Source: Bacteroidales bacterium (GTDB lineage: Bacteria; Bacteroidota; Bacteroidia; Bacteroidales; JAFGXI01). From it: a DNA stretch of 64,000 bases. The position numbers and the translations under genes are program-made. Shown here piece after piece: positions 16,776 to 26,592 of the stretch. The DNA is taken from assembly GCA_016936665.1 (NCBI GenBank), contig JAFGXI010000033.1:1-64000 (forward strand), in the 5' to 3' direction. Position 1 is the first letter of the stretch; each line of letters starts with the position of its first letter. Below the pieces are notes generated by a model. It saw nothing but the letters and a program-made list of their open reading frames with translations. It was not told where the DNA came from and did not search any database.

Positions 16776-17686
16776 TGAGATCATCAATATTTTCGAACAC
16801 TTCAGGCATTGGACAGTTGGCTTTGTTAATCGTTTTTACAATCGCTTCGGTACTTATTTTTGCTTTGATTGGTGTAGCTGTTGGTTATGCATCGACAGGA
16901 GTGTCTATAACAGCAGGTTTAGACTATGCTAACCTAAGCGAAGCTGATATTTTATATCTTAAAATTCTACAAATTTTTCAATCATTTGGTTTATTTATAG
17001 TTCCACCATTCCTAGCTTTGGTACTTTTCGGAAAACAATCGGAAGATTATTTTTATTTTAACTCATCTAAATCTATCAATTATTTATTAGCTGGCGTTTT
17101 AATGCTCGTAGCAGTTCCCTTTATTAATGCAACGGCAATGTGGAATCAGCAAATGATTTGGCCCGATTTTATGAAAGGACTATCCGATTGGATGACCATT
17201 CGCGAAGAGCAAGCGGCCGAACTAACCAAACATTTTTTAAAAGCAAGTCATATTTCCGCCATGTTCTTTAATTTGTTCATTATGGCAGTGTTACCTGCAA
17301 TTGGCGAAGAATTAATGTTTAGAGGTGTGATTCAAAAATTGATGACTCGCATTAGTGGGAATTTGCATTGGGGCATTTGGATTACTGCTTTTTTGTTTAG
17401 TGCTATCCACTTTCAGTTTTTTACTTTTCTACCTCGTTTTTTAATGGGTGCTGCTTTTGGTTACATGCTTATTTGGAGTAAAAGTATTTGGTTACCAATT
17501 ATTGCACATTTTGTGAATAACGGATCTGCTATAGTATTAAACTATATGGTTCAAAATAAAGGCATGAATGAAAGTATGGAAAATATAGGCACCGAAGATT
17601 ATGGTATTAGTTTTATCATCAGTATGCTTTTAATAAGCGGAATTATATTTTACTTCTATAAAAACCGACTAAAAACTGAAGTTTAA
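16775..17686 (+). CDS. CPBP family intramembrane glutamic protease
   Basis: 303 residues with about eight hydrophobic helices. The CAAX protease/bacteriocin-processing (CPBP/Abi) motifs are in place: EELMFRG (motif 1), SAIHFQFFTFLPRF with its His (motif 2) and PIIAHFVNN (motif 3). Members are membrane proteases related to Rce1, with varied roles. It overlaps the LutA-like gene by one base (TAATG), so the two are translationally coupled, although no functional link is evident. It ends convergent with the next gene, one base apart. Confidence 0.9.
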   Translation: MRSSIFSNTSGIGQLALLIVFTIASVLIFALIGVAVGYASTGVSITAGLDYANLSEADILYLKILQIFQSFGLFIVPPFLALVLFGKQSEDYFYFNSSKSINYLLAGVLMLVAVPFINATAMWNQQMIWPDFMKGLSDWMTIREEQAAELTKHFLKASHISAMFFNLFIMAVLPAIGEELMFRGVIQKLMTRISGNLHWGIWITAFLFSAIHFQFFTFLPRFLMGAAFGYMLIWSKSIWLPIIAHFVNNGSAIVLNYMVQNKGMNESMENIGTEDYGISFIISMLLISGIIFYFYKNRLKTEV

Positions 17687-17687
17687 T

Positions 17688-18692
17688 CTAAAATAAACTA
17701 TACTGAAAATTCGCAGCCGAATTGTCTTCTTCTTGATTTTTCTGTTCTTTCTTTTTGGGCTTTTCAGGTTCAACACTGATTAATGCTTTTTCCTCCGCAT
17801 CTAACTCAAGTTCAGAACCTTCAACAGTGTGATTATCTTCAACTATTTCTTCATGAAACGTCTCCGTTTCTTCAGAATATTCAAGTTCTGTCGAGAATTC
17901 TTTTTTGTTTTCTACACCAAGATCTTGACTAATCTTTGCTTTTAAAGCTTTGTCCATCACTCGATTAACCCGATATTTATCGTCGACATTTTCGTTGTCC
18001 GGAATTTCTTCGTTACGTCTAAAGAAGTAAACCACACCAAACTCTCTACATTTATTTCGTCGCATTACTTCATCGTTTGGTTCGAAGCTAGCCTCAATTT
18101 CGTTCCACAATTGCAGAATTACTTTATCAACTTCCGGTCTAAAATCGGCAACTTGTTTAGTATATCTTATATAATTATCTTGTAATGTTTTTTGATGTCT
18201 ATATGCCTCAATGAATTTTTCGTAGTGCACTTTCACAATACCAATGGTGGGATTGGTCATGGGATTTCCTCCATTTGCTATTCTTTCCGGTTCACCTTGT
18301 AAGACGATTTCGCCCCACTTTATAACATCTTGTTCGTTTCTAAAAATCGGCAATTTCTTTACGTCTTCTTCAAAACCAAAAAACGATCGAGCTTCTTTTC
18401 TTAGGTCTCCTCTTATTATCGCTAAATTCATGACCTGAATAAAATGCGAAACATAATTTCTGGCTTTCTTAAATAAGTTAGAATATTCGTTGCTTTTAGA
18501 GGTTTGTGCTTTCAATGCCTCTTTCTGATGGCGGATAAGCGCTTCGTATTGTGGTAAAATTTTGGTTATATTTTGCAACGAAGATTGCGAGTAGGGTTTA
18601 TCGCGTGGCGGTAAATTCTCGCCTTTTTGCAATGCTAATTTCAGCGCTTTTATTCTTGATGCATCTGTATTCGGAAGTCTTCTATAAGGCAT
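17688..18692 (-). CDS. Conserved hypothetical protein, helical with acidic tail
   Basis: 334 residues, largely alpha-helical and soluble, with no signal peptide or membrane segment. It begins MPYRRLPNTDASRIKALK. The middle has FGFEEDVKKLPIFRNEQDVIKWGE, and near residue 220 there is a KCREFGVVYFFRRNEEIPDNENVDD stretch (17988-18062). Residues about 265-320 are strongly acidic (Glu-rich) and probably disordered. I recognise no functional family and see no catalytic motif. It probably forms its own unit upstream of tmk, with a 97-base gap between them. The low-complexity C-terminus could be a protein or nucleic-acid mimic surface, which is only a guess. Confidence 0.75.
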   Translation of the reverse strand: MPYRRLPNTDASRIKALKLALQKGENLPPRDKPYSQSSLQNITKILPQYEALIRHQKEALKAQTSKSNEYSNLFKKARNYVSHFIQVMNLAIIRGDLRKEARSFFGFEEDVKKLPIFRNEQDVIKWGEIVLQGEPERIANGGNPMTNPTIGIVKVHYEKFIEAYRHQKTLQDNYIRYTKQVADFRPEVDKVILQLWNEIEASFEPNDEVMRRNKCREFGVVYFFRRNEEIPDNENVDDKYRVNRVMDKALKAKISQDLGVENKKEFSTELEYSEETETFHEEIVEDNHTVEGSELELDAEEKALISVEPEKPKKKEQKNQEEDNSAANFQYSLF

Positions 18693-18789
18693 AACATCAG
18701 GTTTTGTAGTGCGAAGATAATAGCAAAAAAAATGGTGCTAGATATTCTTCGCCATTATATATTAACAACTTTCTGTTAATTGCAAACAT

Positions 18790-19470
18790 CTACCTTAATA
18801 ATGGTTCTACATGAACCAATAGCTTGTCGAAGATTTGTTCTGCAGTCGACATTTCTTTATGTTCGTTGGCACAATTAACATATTTGAATTTTTCGCGAAT
18901 TGCAATTTGATTCAAGTAAATTAACCTAACATTTTGCTGAAAGTTTAAATCTTGTTCATGAATATCGGCTTGACCTTGTAAATAGGTTCTGTCGTCGCCT
19001 TTTCTAGAATTTATTAATTGGTGTTGAGTGAACGAAGGAGGTACATCTAGGAAAATACTTAAATCTGGTTTTGGAATTTTAAAATAATTGTATTCTGTTT
19101 CTAATATCCAATTGGCAAGCCTGTCTTGTTCGTGAATAGTGCCAAGTTTCGCACACTGAAACGCAATATTTGAAAACACATACCTATCTGCAACAACCAC
19201 ATAGCCTTCTTCGAGCCACTGTTCGATTATCGATTTTGAATGATTTCTGTCGCCTGCATAAAGCAAGGCTACTAAATACGGATTTACTTGATCGTTAGCT
19301 CCAAGTTCTCCTCTTAAAAATTTAGCAACCAACTCTCCGTAAACTGGAGAATCTGTGTCGGGAAAATGAATAAACTTGGTTTTTTTTCCTTTTTGTTCGA
19401 AATAATTAGCCAATTTTTCTACTTGAGTCGACTTTCCTGAACCATCGAGGCCTTCTAATACAATAAACAT
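18790..19470 (-). CDS. tmk: Thymidylate kinase
   Basis: 226 residues from MFIVLEGLDGSGKST. The longer frame back to 19494 adds eight residues that do not fit the family, so the ATG at 19470 is chosen. The P-loop GLDGSGKST, the DRY-type motif VVADRYVFSN and the LID region near SRKGDDRTYL mark dTMP kinase, which makes dTDP for DNA synthesis. It follows rnz on the same strand with a 26-base gap. Confidence 0.93.
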   Translation of the reverse strand: MFIVLEGLDGSGKSTQVEKLANYFEQKGKKTKFIHFPDTDSPVYGELVAKFLRGELGANDQVNPYLVALLYAGDRNHSKSIIEQWLEEGYVVVADRYVFSNIAFQCAKLGTIHEQDRLANWILETEYNYFKIPKPDLSIFLDVPPSFTQHQLINSRKGDDRTYLQGQADIHEQDLNFQQNVRLIYLNQIAIREKFKYVNCANEHKEMSTAEQIFDKLLVHVEPLLR

Positions 19471-19496
19471 ATGCTTTGCTTTTTTGAAGCACAAAT

Positions 19497-20438
19497 TTAT
19501 AAATTTTTAGGCTTAGACCACTCTTCTTTTATCTCGTAATTAAACCCTTCTTGTGCTAATTCGCAGTTTGTAAAATAACGTTTTGCTTGTACTTTTAAAA
19601 TATTGATGTCTTTATATCGTGTAGAAAAATGGCCTAACAATAAGCGTTTAGCTTTTGCTTGCAAGGCTATTTGAGCCGCTTGGCCTGCTGTAGAATGCAT
19701 GGTCTGCTTGGCTCTTTCCTGCTCAGAATCGGCAAAGGTTGCTTCATGATATAAAATATCTACCTCATCGATAAACGGAACGATATCGGGGAAGTAGGCA
19801 GTGTCTGAACAATATGCGTACGATCTTTGCTTGGGAGGATTGAATGTTAGTTCTTTATTAGGAATTATTTCTCCACTTTCAGTGATAAAATCTTCACCCG
19901 ATTTTATTCTTACAATATCTGGAAACTCTAACTTATATTTTTGTATTTTTTGCTTGTCTACGCTTCTATATCTTTCTTTCTCATTAAATACAAAACCATG
20001 CGACGGAACAGAGTGTTTTAAAGGAAACGTTTTAATTATAAGATGATCATCTTCATAAATCGTAGCAGCTTGTCCCTCGAATAAATCATGAAATACAATG
20101 TTATAGCTTAACTCATTGCCAAAAAAAGAGTTGTGATATTCGATGATTTCTTTTAGTCTTGGGTCGGAATATATGTGCAAATCATCGTTGCGTCCTAACA
20201 GACTAAATGTTGAAACCAAACCAAACAAACCTAGCACATGATCGCCATGTAAATGACTAATAAAGATATGATGAATTTTGGATAGTTTAATGTGGTTTTT
20301 ACGCAAAAGCTGTTGCGTTCCTTCGCCGCAATCGACAAGAAAAAAGCGTTCATGTACATTGACGACTTGAGCGGAAGGGTTTCGTTTAGAATTGGGTATG
20401 GCTGAAGATGTACCTAAAACAGTGATTGAGAAATTCAT
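19497..20438 (-). CDS. rnz: Ribonuclease Z
   Basis: 313 residues of the metallo-beta-lactamase tRNA 3' endonuclease family. The zinc motif reads ISHLHGDHVLG. Further ligands lie in LKHSVP, YCSDTAY and LLGHFSTRY. The N-terminal GTSSAIPNSKRNPSA is typical of RNase Z. It trims pre-tRNA 3' ends, which is needed here because the tRNAs in this window lack an encoded CCA. It lies 6 bases after the STAS gene. Confidence 0.95.
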   Translation of the reverse strand: MNFSITVLGTSSAIPNSKRNPSAQVVNVHERFFLVDCGEGTQQLLRKNHIKLSKIHHIFISHLHGDHVLGLFGLVSTFSLLGRNDDLHIYSDPRLKEIIEYHNSFFGNELSYNIVFHDLFEGQAATIYEDDHLIIKTFPLKHSVPSHGFVFNEKERYRSVDKQKIQKYKLEFPDIVRIKSGEDFITESGEIIPNKELTFNPPKQRSYAYCSDTAYFPDIVPFIDEVDILYHEATFADSEQERAKQTMHSTAGQAAQIALQAKAKRLLLGHFSTRYKDINILKVQAKRYFTNCELAQEGFNYEIKEEWSKPKNL

Positions 20439-20444
20439 TTGAAA

Positions 20445-20798
20445 CTAACCTTTTATCAAGGCTTGTATCATTTCGTCTGCTCTTTCAATGTTATAAGCAA
20501 TGTTAAGGACTTTATCCAATTGCGAGATTGAAATTAGTCGTTCAACATTTGGCTGTATTCCTCCAACAACAAAGGTTCCTTCTGAGTTTTTACATAAACG
20601 GTTAGCTACTAACACAGCACTTAAACCTGAGGAGTCGCAATAGTTGCAGTGAGATAAGTCTAATACAATATTCTTTTCTCCGCTACCCGAAATTAAAACT
20701 AACTCAGATTTTAAAGCTGGTGCAATGTGAGCATCCAGTTTTTCTACCATTACCTTAATGGTAGTGTAAGTGTCTTTTTTATCAATATTAAAATCCAT
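20445..20798 (-). CDS. STAS domain anti-sigma factor antagonist
   Basis: 117 residues forming a single STAS domain. The phosphorylation-site loop reads YCDSSGLSAVLV (Ser56 or Ser57), as in SpoIIAA/RsbV proteins. Such proteins are switched by a GHKL kinase and a PP2C phosphatase. No kinase is adjacent; the only such enzymes in the window are in the Sia-type operon 10 kb away, whose own switch protein is DUF1987. It is separated from rpsA by a terminator and precedes rnz closely. Confidence 0.9.
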   Translation of the reverse strand: MDFNIDKKDTYTTIKVMVEKLDAHIAPALKSELVLISGSGEKNIVLDLSHCNYCDSSGLSAVLVANRLCKNSEGTFVVGGIQPNVERLISISQLDKVLNIAYNIERADEMIQALIKG

Positions 20799-20807
20799 AT
20801 CACTAAA

Positions 20808-20841
20808 TTAAAAAAAAAACCCGATTAAAAAATCGGGCTTT
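20808..20841 (-). terminator. Terminator downstream of rpsA
   Basis: A 7-bp stem, CCCGATT at 20820-20826 with AATCGGG at 20831-20837, has an AAAA loop. On the minus strand it is followed by a long T run (complement of the A run before 20820). It lies 22 bases beyond the rpsA stop. Confidence 0.85.
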
Positions 20842-20862
20842 AAATTATTTTAGGAAAAATTA

Positions 20863-22761
20863 TTAATTTGATCTTTCGTCTTCTTCCATTCTTGCTTTTA
20901 ATTCTTCTAATCCTGCAACATCGCCAAGTGTTGTTTTTTCGACTTGAGGCATTTGAATATTAGAAGATCCTGCTTTTTTCTTTGTGTTAGAAGTTTCTCT
21001 AGCGTCTTCGAAAATTCTGCTGTGCGATAAGATAATTTTCTTTCCTCCTTTTGAGAAATCAATTACCTTGAACATCATTTTTTCTTCTAATTTACCACTA
21101 GTTCCATCTTCTTTAACTAAGTGTTTAGGAGTTACAAACCCTTCTACACCGTACTCTAAAGCAACTACAGCACCTTTCTCAGATAAATTGATAACGGTTC
21201 CTTCGTGTTCAGAGCCAACTTTAAAGATAGTTTCGAATACATCCCATGGATTTTCTTCTAGCTGTTTGTGTCCTAAACTTAATCTGCGATTTTCTTTGTC
21301 AATTTCTAAAACAACCACTTCTAGTTCATCGCCAATTTGAGTGAATTCTGCAGGGTGTTTTACTTTTTTAGTCCAAGACAAATCAGAAATATGAACTAAA
21401 CCATCGATACCTTCTTCTAACTCAACAAAGATTCCGAATGTTGTAAAGTTTCTAACTTTTGCAGTATGTTTAGTTCCTGAAGCATATTTAGTGTCGATAT
21501 CTCCCCATGGATCTGGGTTTAATTGCTTGATACCTAAGGACATTTTACGTTCTTCTCTATCTAAAGTAAGAATAACAGCTTCTACATCTTCTCCTACTTT
21601 CATAAATTCTTGAGCGCTTCTTAAATGTTGCGACCAAGACATTTCTGAAACGTGGATTAAACCTTCAACGCCTGGGGCTATTTCGATGAATGCTCCATAA
21701 TCGGCCATTACAACTACTTTACCTGAAACTTTATCGCCAACTTTTAGATTTTCATCTAAACCATCCCATGGGTGTGGAGATAATTGTTTAAGACCTAAAG
21801 CAATACGTTTTTTATTATCGTCGAAGTCTAAAATTACAACATTAATTTTTTGATCTAATTGTACAATTTCTTCCGGATGAGTAACTCTACCCCAAGAAAG
21901 GTCTGTGATATGGATTAAACCATCTACGCCACCAAGGTCGATAAATACACCGTAAGATGTAATATTTTTAACAGTACCTTCGAGGACTTGACCTTTTTCA
22001 AGTTTAGAGATAATATCTTGTTTTTGAAGTTCAAGTTCTGCTTCGATAAGTGCTTTATGTGAAACCACAACGTTTTTGTATTCTTGGTTGATTTTAACAA
22101 CTTTGAATTCCATTGTTTTATTTACAAAAACATCGTAATCTCTGATCGGTTTAACATCTATTTGAGAACCTGGCAAGAAGGCTTCGATTCCGAATACATC
22201 GACAATCATACCTCCTTTTGTTCTACACTTGATGTAACCTTTAATAATCTCTGAATTATCTAAAGCTTCGTTTACACGATCCCAAGATCTTAACGATCTA
22301 GCTTTTTTGTGAGAAATAATTAATTGGCCATTAGAGTCTTCTTGTGTTTCTACAAGAACTTCAACTTTATCACCAACTTTTAATTCGTCGTTGTAACGGA
22401 ATTCACTCGCACTGATTACACCTTCAGATTTTGAACCGATGTTAACAACAACTTCTCTTTTGCTAATTGAAACAACAGTGCCATCAACCACTTCGTTTTC
22501 TACAACTGTAGAAAGTGTTTGATCGTACATTGCTTCCATTTCTTTTCTGTTATCAGAAGAATAATACTCTGAATCAGCATCTAATGCGTCCCAATTAAAA
22601 TCTTCCGGGGCTACATTTTCATTAATTACTTGTAAAGCAGGAACTTCAAAAGGTTCGTCGGTATCATCTACATCTACATCAACCTCAACTTCAACCTCGA
22701 TTTCTGCTTGAACTAGTTCATCTTGAACTTGTTCTTGATTTTCTAAATTTTCTTGACTCAT
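20863..22761 (-). CDS. rpsA: 30S ribosomal protein S1
   Basis: 632 residues with six S1 (OB-fold) repeats starting near residue 80; successive repeats carry GVFIDLGGVDGLIH, GAFIEIAPGVEGLIH and GIFVELEEGIDGLVH. The N-terminal about 50 residues are highly acidic (Glu/Asp/Val-rich). S1 binds mRNA on the small ribosomal subunit; in Bacteroidota, where Shine-Dalgarno use is weak, it is thought to matter especially for initiation. It is a single-gene unit with a promoter box at 22812-22819 and a terminator downstream. Confidence 0.96.
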   Translation of the reverse strand: MSQENLENQEQVQDELVQAEIEVEVEVDVDVDDTDEPFEVPALQVINENVAPEDFNWDALDADSEYYSSDNRKEMEAMYDQTLSTVVENEVVDGTVVSISKREVVVNIGSKSEGVISASEFRYNDELKVGDKVEVLVETQEDSNGQLIISHKKARSLRSWDRVNEALDNSEIIKGYIKCRTKGGMIVDVFGIEAFLPGSQIDVKPIRDYDVFVNKTMEFKVVKINQEYKNVVVSHKALIEAELELQKQDIISKLEKGQVLEGTVKNITSYGVFIDLGGVDGLIHITDLSWGRVTHPEEIVQLDQKINVVILDFDDNKKRIALGLKQLSPHPWDGLDENLKVGDKVSGKVVVMADYGAFIEIAPGVEGLIHVSEMSWSQHLRSAQEFMKVGEDVEAVILTLDREERKMSLGIKQLNPDPWGDIDTKYASGTKHTAKVRNFTTFGIFVELEEGIDGLVHISDLSWTKKVKHPAEFTQIGDELEVVVLEIDKENRRLSLGHKQLEENPWDVFETIFKVGSEHEGTVINLSEKGAVVALEYGVEGFVTPKHLVKEDGTSGKLEEKMMFKVIDFSKGGKKIILSHSRIFEDARETSNTKKKAGSSNIQMPQVEKTTLGDVAGLEELKARMEEDERSN

Positions 22762-22811
22762 CTAATTTCCTTAATTTTAATAAGTTAGACATTATATTGA
22801 TAAACGAGGCG

Positions 22812-22819
22812 CAAAATTA
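22812..22819 (-). promoter_or_regulatory. Promoter -7 box of rpsA
   Basis: The minus strand reads TAATTTTG, matching the Bacteroidota consensus TAnnTTTG. Transcription would start about 44 bases before the rpsA ATG. No clear -33 TTTG is seen at the right distance. Confidence 0.5.
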
Positions 22820-22874
22820 CAAATATTTAGCGAAATAACACAGTAATTTATTAAATATCTATATGTTAGAGCAT

Positions 22875-22905
22875 AAAAAAAGTGGAGATTGTCTCCACTT
22901 TTATC
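22875..22905 (-). terminator. Terminator downstream of sucD
   Basis: The inverted repeat AGTGGAGA / TCTCCACT, with flanking A and T runs, lies at about 22877-22902. It can act on either strand and lies about 20 bases beyond the sucD stop on the minus strand. Confidence 0.85.
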
Positions 22906-22923
22906 AATATTAAAAATATTTTA

Positions 22924-23796
22924 CTATTTAGAAAGTAACTCCTTCATTTTTGCACCGATCTCTGCTGGAGAGTCGACAACATGAATTCCTGCTTCTCTCA
23001 TGATGCGTTTTTTGGCTTGAGCAGTATCGTCTGCACCTCCAATGATAGCACCTGCGTGTCCCATTCTTTTACCTGCTGGGGCAGTTTCTCCTGCAATAAA
23101 TCCTACAACCGGCTTAGTACCGTTTTCCTTAATCCAAGCGGCAGCTTCGGCTTCCATACTACCTCCAATTTCGCCAATCATAACAACACCTTTGGTTTCA
23201 TCGTCGGCCATAAATAATTTCATTGCTTCCAATGTAGAAGTACCAATAATTGGATCTCCTCCAATACCAATAGCTGTTGTTTGACCCAAACCCGCTTTAG
23301 TTAATTGATCAACAGCTTCGTATGTTAATGTTCCTGATTTTGAAATAACACCTACAGATCCTTTTTCGAAAATAAACCCTGGCATAATTCCTATTTTAGC
23401 TTCGCCTGGAGTAATAATACCTGGGCAATTAGGTCCTATTAATCTTAAATCTTTATCCGAAATGTATTCTTTAACTTTTACCATGTCTGCAACAGGAATA
23501 CCTTCTGTAATACATACTACAACTTTAATTCCTGCATCGGCAGCTTCCATAATAGCATCTGCAGCAAATGCTGGCGGAACAAATATAATTGAAGTATTGG
23601 CTTGCACTTTTTGCACAGCTTCTTCAACGGTATTGAAGATAGGTTTTCCTAAATGTTCTTGTCCACCTTTTCCTGGAGTAACACCCCCAACAACTTGAGT
23701 TCCGTAATCGATCATTTGACCTGCGTGAAATGTTCCTTCACCACCGGTAAAACCTTGAACAACAACTCTTGAATCTTTATTGACTAAAATGCTCAT
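22924..23796 (-). CDS. sucD: Succinyl-CoA synthetase alpha subunit
   Basis: 290 residues, full length. The CoA-binding Rossmann start reads [14 protein letters not shown] and the phosphohistidine motif is GHAGAIIGG (His247). It interconverts succinyl-CoA and succinate with nucleotide triphosphate formation in the TCA cycle and pairs with SucC. sucC is not adjacent, as is common in Bacteroidota. It is a single-gene unit with its own promoter box and terminator. Confidence 0.96.
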   Translation of the reverse strand: MSILVNKDSRVVVQGFTGGEGTFHAGQMIDYGTQVVGGVTPGKGGQEHLGKPIFNTVEEAVQKVQANTSIIFVPPAFAADAIMEAADAGIKVVVCITEGIPVADMVKVKEYISDKDLRLIGPNCPGIITPGEAKIGIMPGFIFEKGSVGVISKSGTLTYEAVDQLTKAGLGQTTAIGIGGDPIIGTSTLEAMKLFMADDETKGVVMIGEIGGSMEAEAAAWIKENGTKPVVGFIAGETAPAGKRMGHAGAIIGGADDTAQAKKRIMREAGIHVVDSPAEIGAKMKELLSK

Positions 23797-23858
23797 TGCT
23801 ATTATTTTAATTTATTATGATTTTTGCGATTCAAATTTATATTTTTTCATGCATTATA

Positions 23859-23866
23859 CAAAATTA
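23859..23866 (-). promoter_or_regulatory. Promoter -7 box of sucD
   Basis: TAATTTTG on the minus strand, a TAnnTTTG match, about 63 bases upstream of the sucD ATG. No good -33 element at 18-21 nt spacing. Confidence 0.45.
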
Positions 23867-23905
23867 CATATATTGAATCCTACATGTTTTACAAACGATT
23901 TTTCG

Positions 23906-25144
23906 TTAGAAACTCATCTGACTCTCAATTTCAGCAGGCTCTCTAATTGTGTCTGACATTAAGTCTATTGGTGTTTTGTCGATTAAAATATCATTTTCTA
24001 TTCTAACGCCAATTTTTTCTTCTTTGATGTACAAACCCGGTTCACACGTTAAAACCATTCCTTTTTTAAATATAAGGTCGCGAGCTCCTACATCATGCAC
24101 ATCGAGCCCCAAGAAATGGGAGGTTCCATGCGGAAAATACACTTCAACTGCATCTTTAAGGCCAAGTTGTTTTATGCGTTGTTCCATCCAAAACTTGGTT
24201 TCAGCATTTACATCGTTAATAGAATTACCCGGAACATACAAATCTATGCTTTTCTTTTGCACTTCAAGTACAGCTTCGTATATATCTTTTTGTCTAGAAG
24301 TGAATTTTCCGGATACCGGTATTGTACGCGACAAATCTGCTGCATAATATTCCCACTCCGCACCAAAATCCATCAACAATAAATCGTTATTATTTAGAGG
24401 TTTATCGTTAGTAATATAGTGTAATGAACAAGCGTTTATGCCTCCTGCAATTATTGGATCGTAAGCATGGCTTTTAACCCCGTTTTTCTTAAATATGTAT
24501 GAAATTTCGGCTTCCACTTCGTACTCGTATTGACCTGGCTTTATAGTTCTCAAAACATGTTGAAAGGACTCATTTGTTATGCCGATTGCTTTTTTTATTG
24601 CATCTACTTCGCAAGGCGATTTTATCAATCTTAATTGATCAATTAGCGACCGTGCAGAAACCAAGTTTACAGGACCTGTTATTTTTTGGAGTTTGGTTTT
24701 GCTCGCGTTAAAAATCTTTTTGAAATCATTTTTACTACTATACGCCTGTTCTCCAATAAGGTATAGTGTTTTTACACCTTTTGATACGCTTTTAAAAATA
24801 TTTTCGAACTGATAATTCCATATGACCTGATCGATACCGGAAATATCGTTTGCCATTTGCTGGCTTAATTTCTTACCTTCCCATGTTTCCAACTTTGAAT
24901 CTGGTTCTCTAATAAACAGAAACGTTTCTATGCTTCCATTTGTCTTTTTATGCATTAAGAAGATCGTGTCTTCTTGTTTTATTCCTGTGAAATAATACAA
25001 GTCAGACTGCTGTCGATACAAATAAAACTGATCGCCGTTTTTAGGGTACTTTGGTGCTGAAAATAAGACTAGAACAGAATTGCCCGAAAGCAATTGAGCA
25101 ATATTCTGCCTATTTTTAACAAATAACTTTTGCGGTAACGACAT
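23906..25144 (-). CDS. Xaa-Pro aminopeptidase (aminopeptidase P)
   Basis: 412 residues. An N-terminal AMP_N domain (about 1-150) is followed by a pita-bread metallopeptidase domain. The metal ligands sit in LLMDFGAEWEYYAADLSRTI (two Asp), HGTSHFLGLDVHD (His), LTCEPGLYI (Glu) and VRIENDILI (Glu). It removes N-terminal residues before proline and is cytoplasmic. It follows rpoN by 5 bases on the same strand, so the two are probably cotranscribed. Confidence 0.93.
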   Translation of the reverse strand: MSLPQKLFVKNRQNIAQLLSGNSVLVLFSAPKYPKNGDQFYLYRQQSDLYYFTGIKQEDTIFLMHKKTNGSIETFLFIREPDSKLETWEGKKLSQQMANDISGIDQVIWNYQFENIFKSVSKGVKTLYLIGEQAYSSKNDFKKIFNASKTKLQKITGPVNLVSARSLIDQLRLIKSPCEVDAIKKAIGITNESFQHVLRTIKPGQYEYEVEAEISYIFKKNGVKSHAYDPIIAGGINACSLHYITNDKPLNNNDLLLMDFGAEWEYYAADLSRTIPVSGKFTSRQKDIYEAVLEVQKKSIDLYVPGNSINDVNAETKFWMEQRIKQLGLKDAVEVYFPHGTSHFLGLDVHDVGARDLIFKKGMVLTCEPGLYIKEEKIGVRIENDILIDKTPIDLMSDTIREPAEIESQMSF

Positions 25145-25149
25145 TTTTA

Positions 25150-26592
25150 CTATAGCTCTTTTCTCATTCTTCCCACAGGTATGCCCATCTGTTCTCTGTA
25201 TTTCGCGACTGTCCTTCTGGCTATTCTATAGCCTTTTTCGTTAAGCAAGTCGGAAAGTTTATCGTCGGTAAGTGGTTTTCTTTTATCTTCCTGTCCTATT
25301 AATTCTTCCATAATCGCTTTAATTTCTTTTGATGAAACATCTTCGCCTTCAGTGGTTTGCATTGCTTCTGAGAAGAACGATTTTAAGGGGAAAATTCCAA
25401 AATGAGTCTGAATATATTTGCTATTGGCAACTCTCGATATTGTGGAAATGTCTAATTCTGTTTTTTCAGCAATATCTTTTAAGATCATCGGACGTAACGA
25501 TTTAATATCACCTTCTTGAAAATATTCTTTTTGAAATTCTAGTATTGCATTCATTGTTTTAAACAAGGTCTGTTGTCGTTGCTTAATAGCATCGATAAAC
25601 CATTTCGCAGAATCTAGCTTTTGACGAATAAATTGAACCGTGTCTTTTTGTTCCTGACTCTGATTCGATTTATTATTAGCATAATCCTCAAGCATATTTA
25701 CATAGGTTCGACTCACTTTAAGCTCAGGAGCATTTCTGCTATTAAGCGATAATTTTAACTGGCCATCTTCAAAATCGAGTAAAAAATCTGGGGTTATATG
25801 CTGTGTAGGTCTAGAACCCGGGCTAACAAATGAACTTCCAGGTTTAGGATTCAATTTAATAATCTCTTCGAGAACGAGTTTTAAATCTTGTTCCGTAATA
25901 CCATATTTAGCAGTAAGTTTGTTATAATGTTTTTTGGTAAATTCTTCGAAGTTATTGTTTAATATTTCATAAGCTGTTTTCACAGCTTTATTTTCCATAT
26001 CTTTTCGTTCCAACTGTAAGATTAAACATTCTTGCAAGTCTCTGCAACCTACACCCGGCGGATCGAACGACTGAATTATTTTAAGAATTTCTTCTAATTC
26101 CTCATCACTAACACTAATATTTTGCCTGAACATTAAATCGTCTGCAATCATTGGTATTTCGCGCCTTAAATAACCATCTTCATCGATATTACCTATGATA
26201 TATTTAGCTAAATCGTATTCTTCTTCAGATAACTTTTTCAAACCAAGCTGATCATATAAACTTTCGTAAAAGCTCGCTCCTATTGAAAGTGGGATTTCTT
26301 TTTTTTCGTCGTCTTTCGAATGGTTGTTGGCATTGAGTCTATACGAAGGAATATCTTCTTCATTCAGATAATCTTCAAGCGTAAACTCATCGTCATCTTC
26401 TTGTTCATGGTTTTCTTCGTCCATGTTTTCTTCATCTTCCTCGCGACCTTCTTCTAAGGTAGGGTTTTCTTCTAACTCTCTTTTAATGCGTTGTTCCAAC
26501 TCAATGGTTGGCACTTCTAATAACTTTATCAACTGAATTTGTTGTGGAGATAATTTCTGCAACAACTTCTGATCTAAACGCTGATTGAGCAT
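25150..26592 (-). CDS. rpoN: RNA polymerase sigma-54 factor
   Basis: 480 residues. The Gln/Leu-rich region I at the N-terminus (LQKLSPQQIQLIKLLEVP) contacts enhancer-binding activators. An acidic region II follows at about 50-75. The core-binding and DNA-binding parts follow, and the RpoN box reads ARRTVAKYRE near the C-terminus, intact. Sigma-54 needs an AAA+ activator; none is encoded in this window. I saw no convincing -24/-12 promoter here. Confidence 0.96.
   Translation of the reverse strand: MLNQRLDQKLLQKLSPQQIQLIKLLEVPTIELEQRIKRELEENPTLEEGREEDEENMDEENHEQEDDDEFTLEDYLNEEDIPSYRLNANNHSKDDEKKEIPLSIGASFYESLYDQLGLKKLSEEEYDLAKYIIGNIDEDGYLRREIPMIADDLMFRQNISVSDEELEEILKIIQSFDPPGVGCRDLQECLILQLERKDMENKAVKTAYEILNNNFEEFTKKHYNKLTAKYGITEQDLKLVLEEIIKLNPKPGSSFVSPGSRPTQHITPDFLLDFEDGQLKLSLNSRNAPELKVSRTYVNMLEDYANNKSNQSQEQKDTVQFIRQKLDSAKWFIDAIKQRQQTLFKTMNAILEFQKEYFQEGDIKSLRPMILKDIAEKTELDISTISRVANSKYIQTHFGIFPLKSFFSEAMQTTEGEDVSSKEIKAIMEELIGQEDKRKPLTDDKLSDLLNEKGYRIARRTVAKYREQMGIPVGRMRKEL

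Noticed and set aside
20984..21340. Plus-strand 118-residue frame within rpsA
   Set aside because: Antisense shadow of a ribosomal protein gene; no independent evidence.
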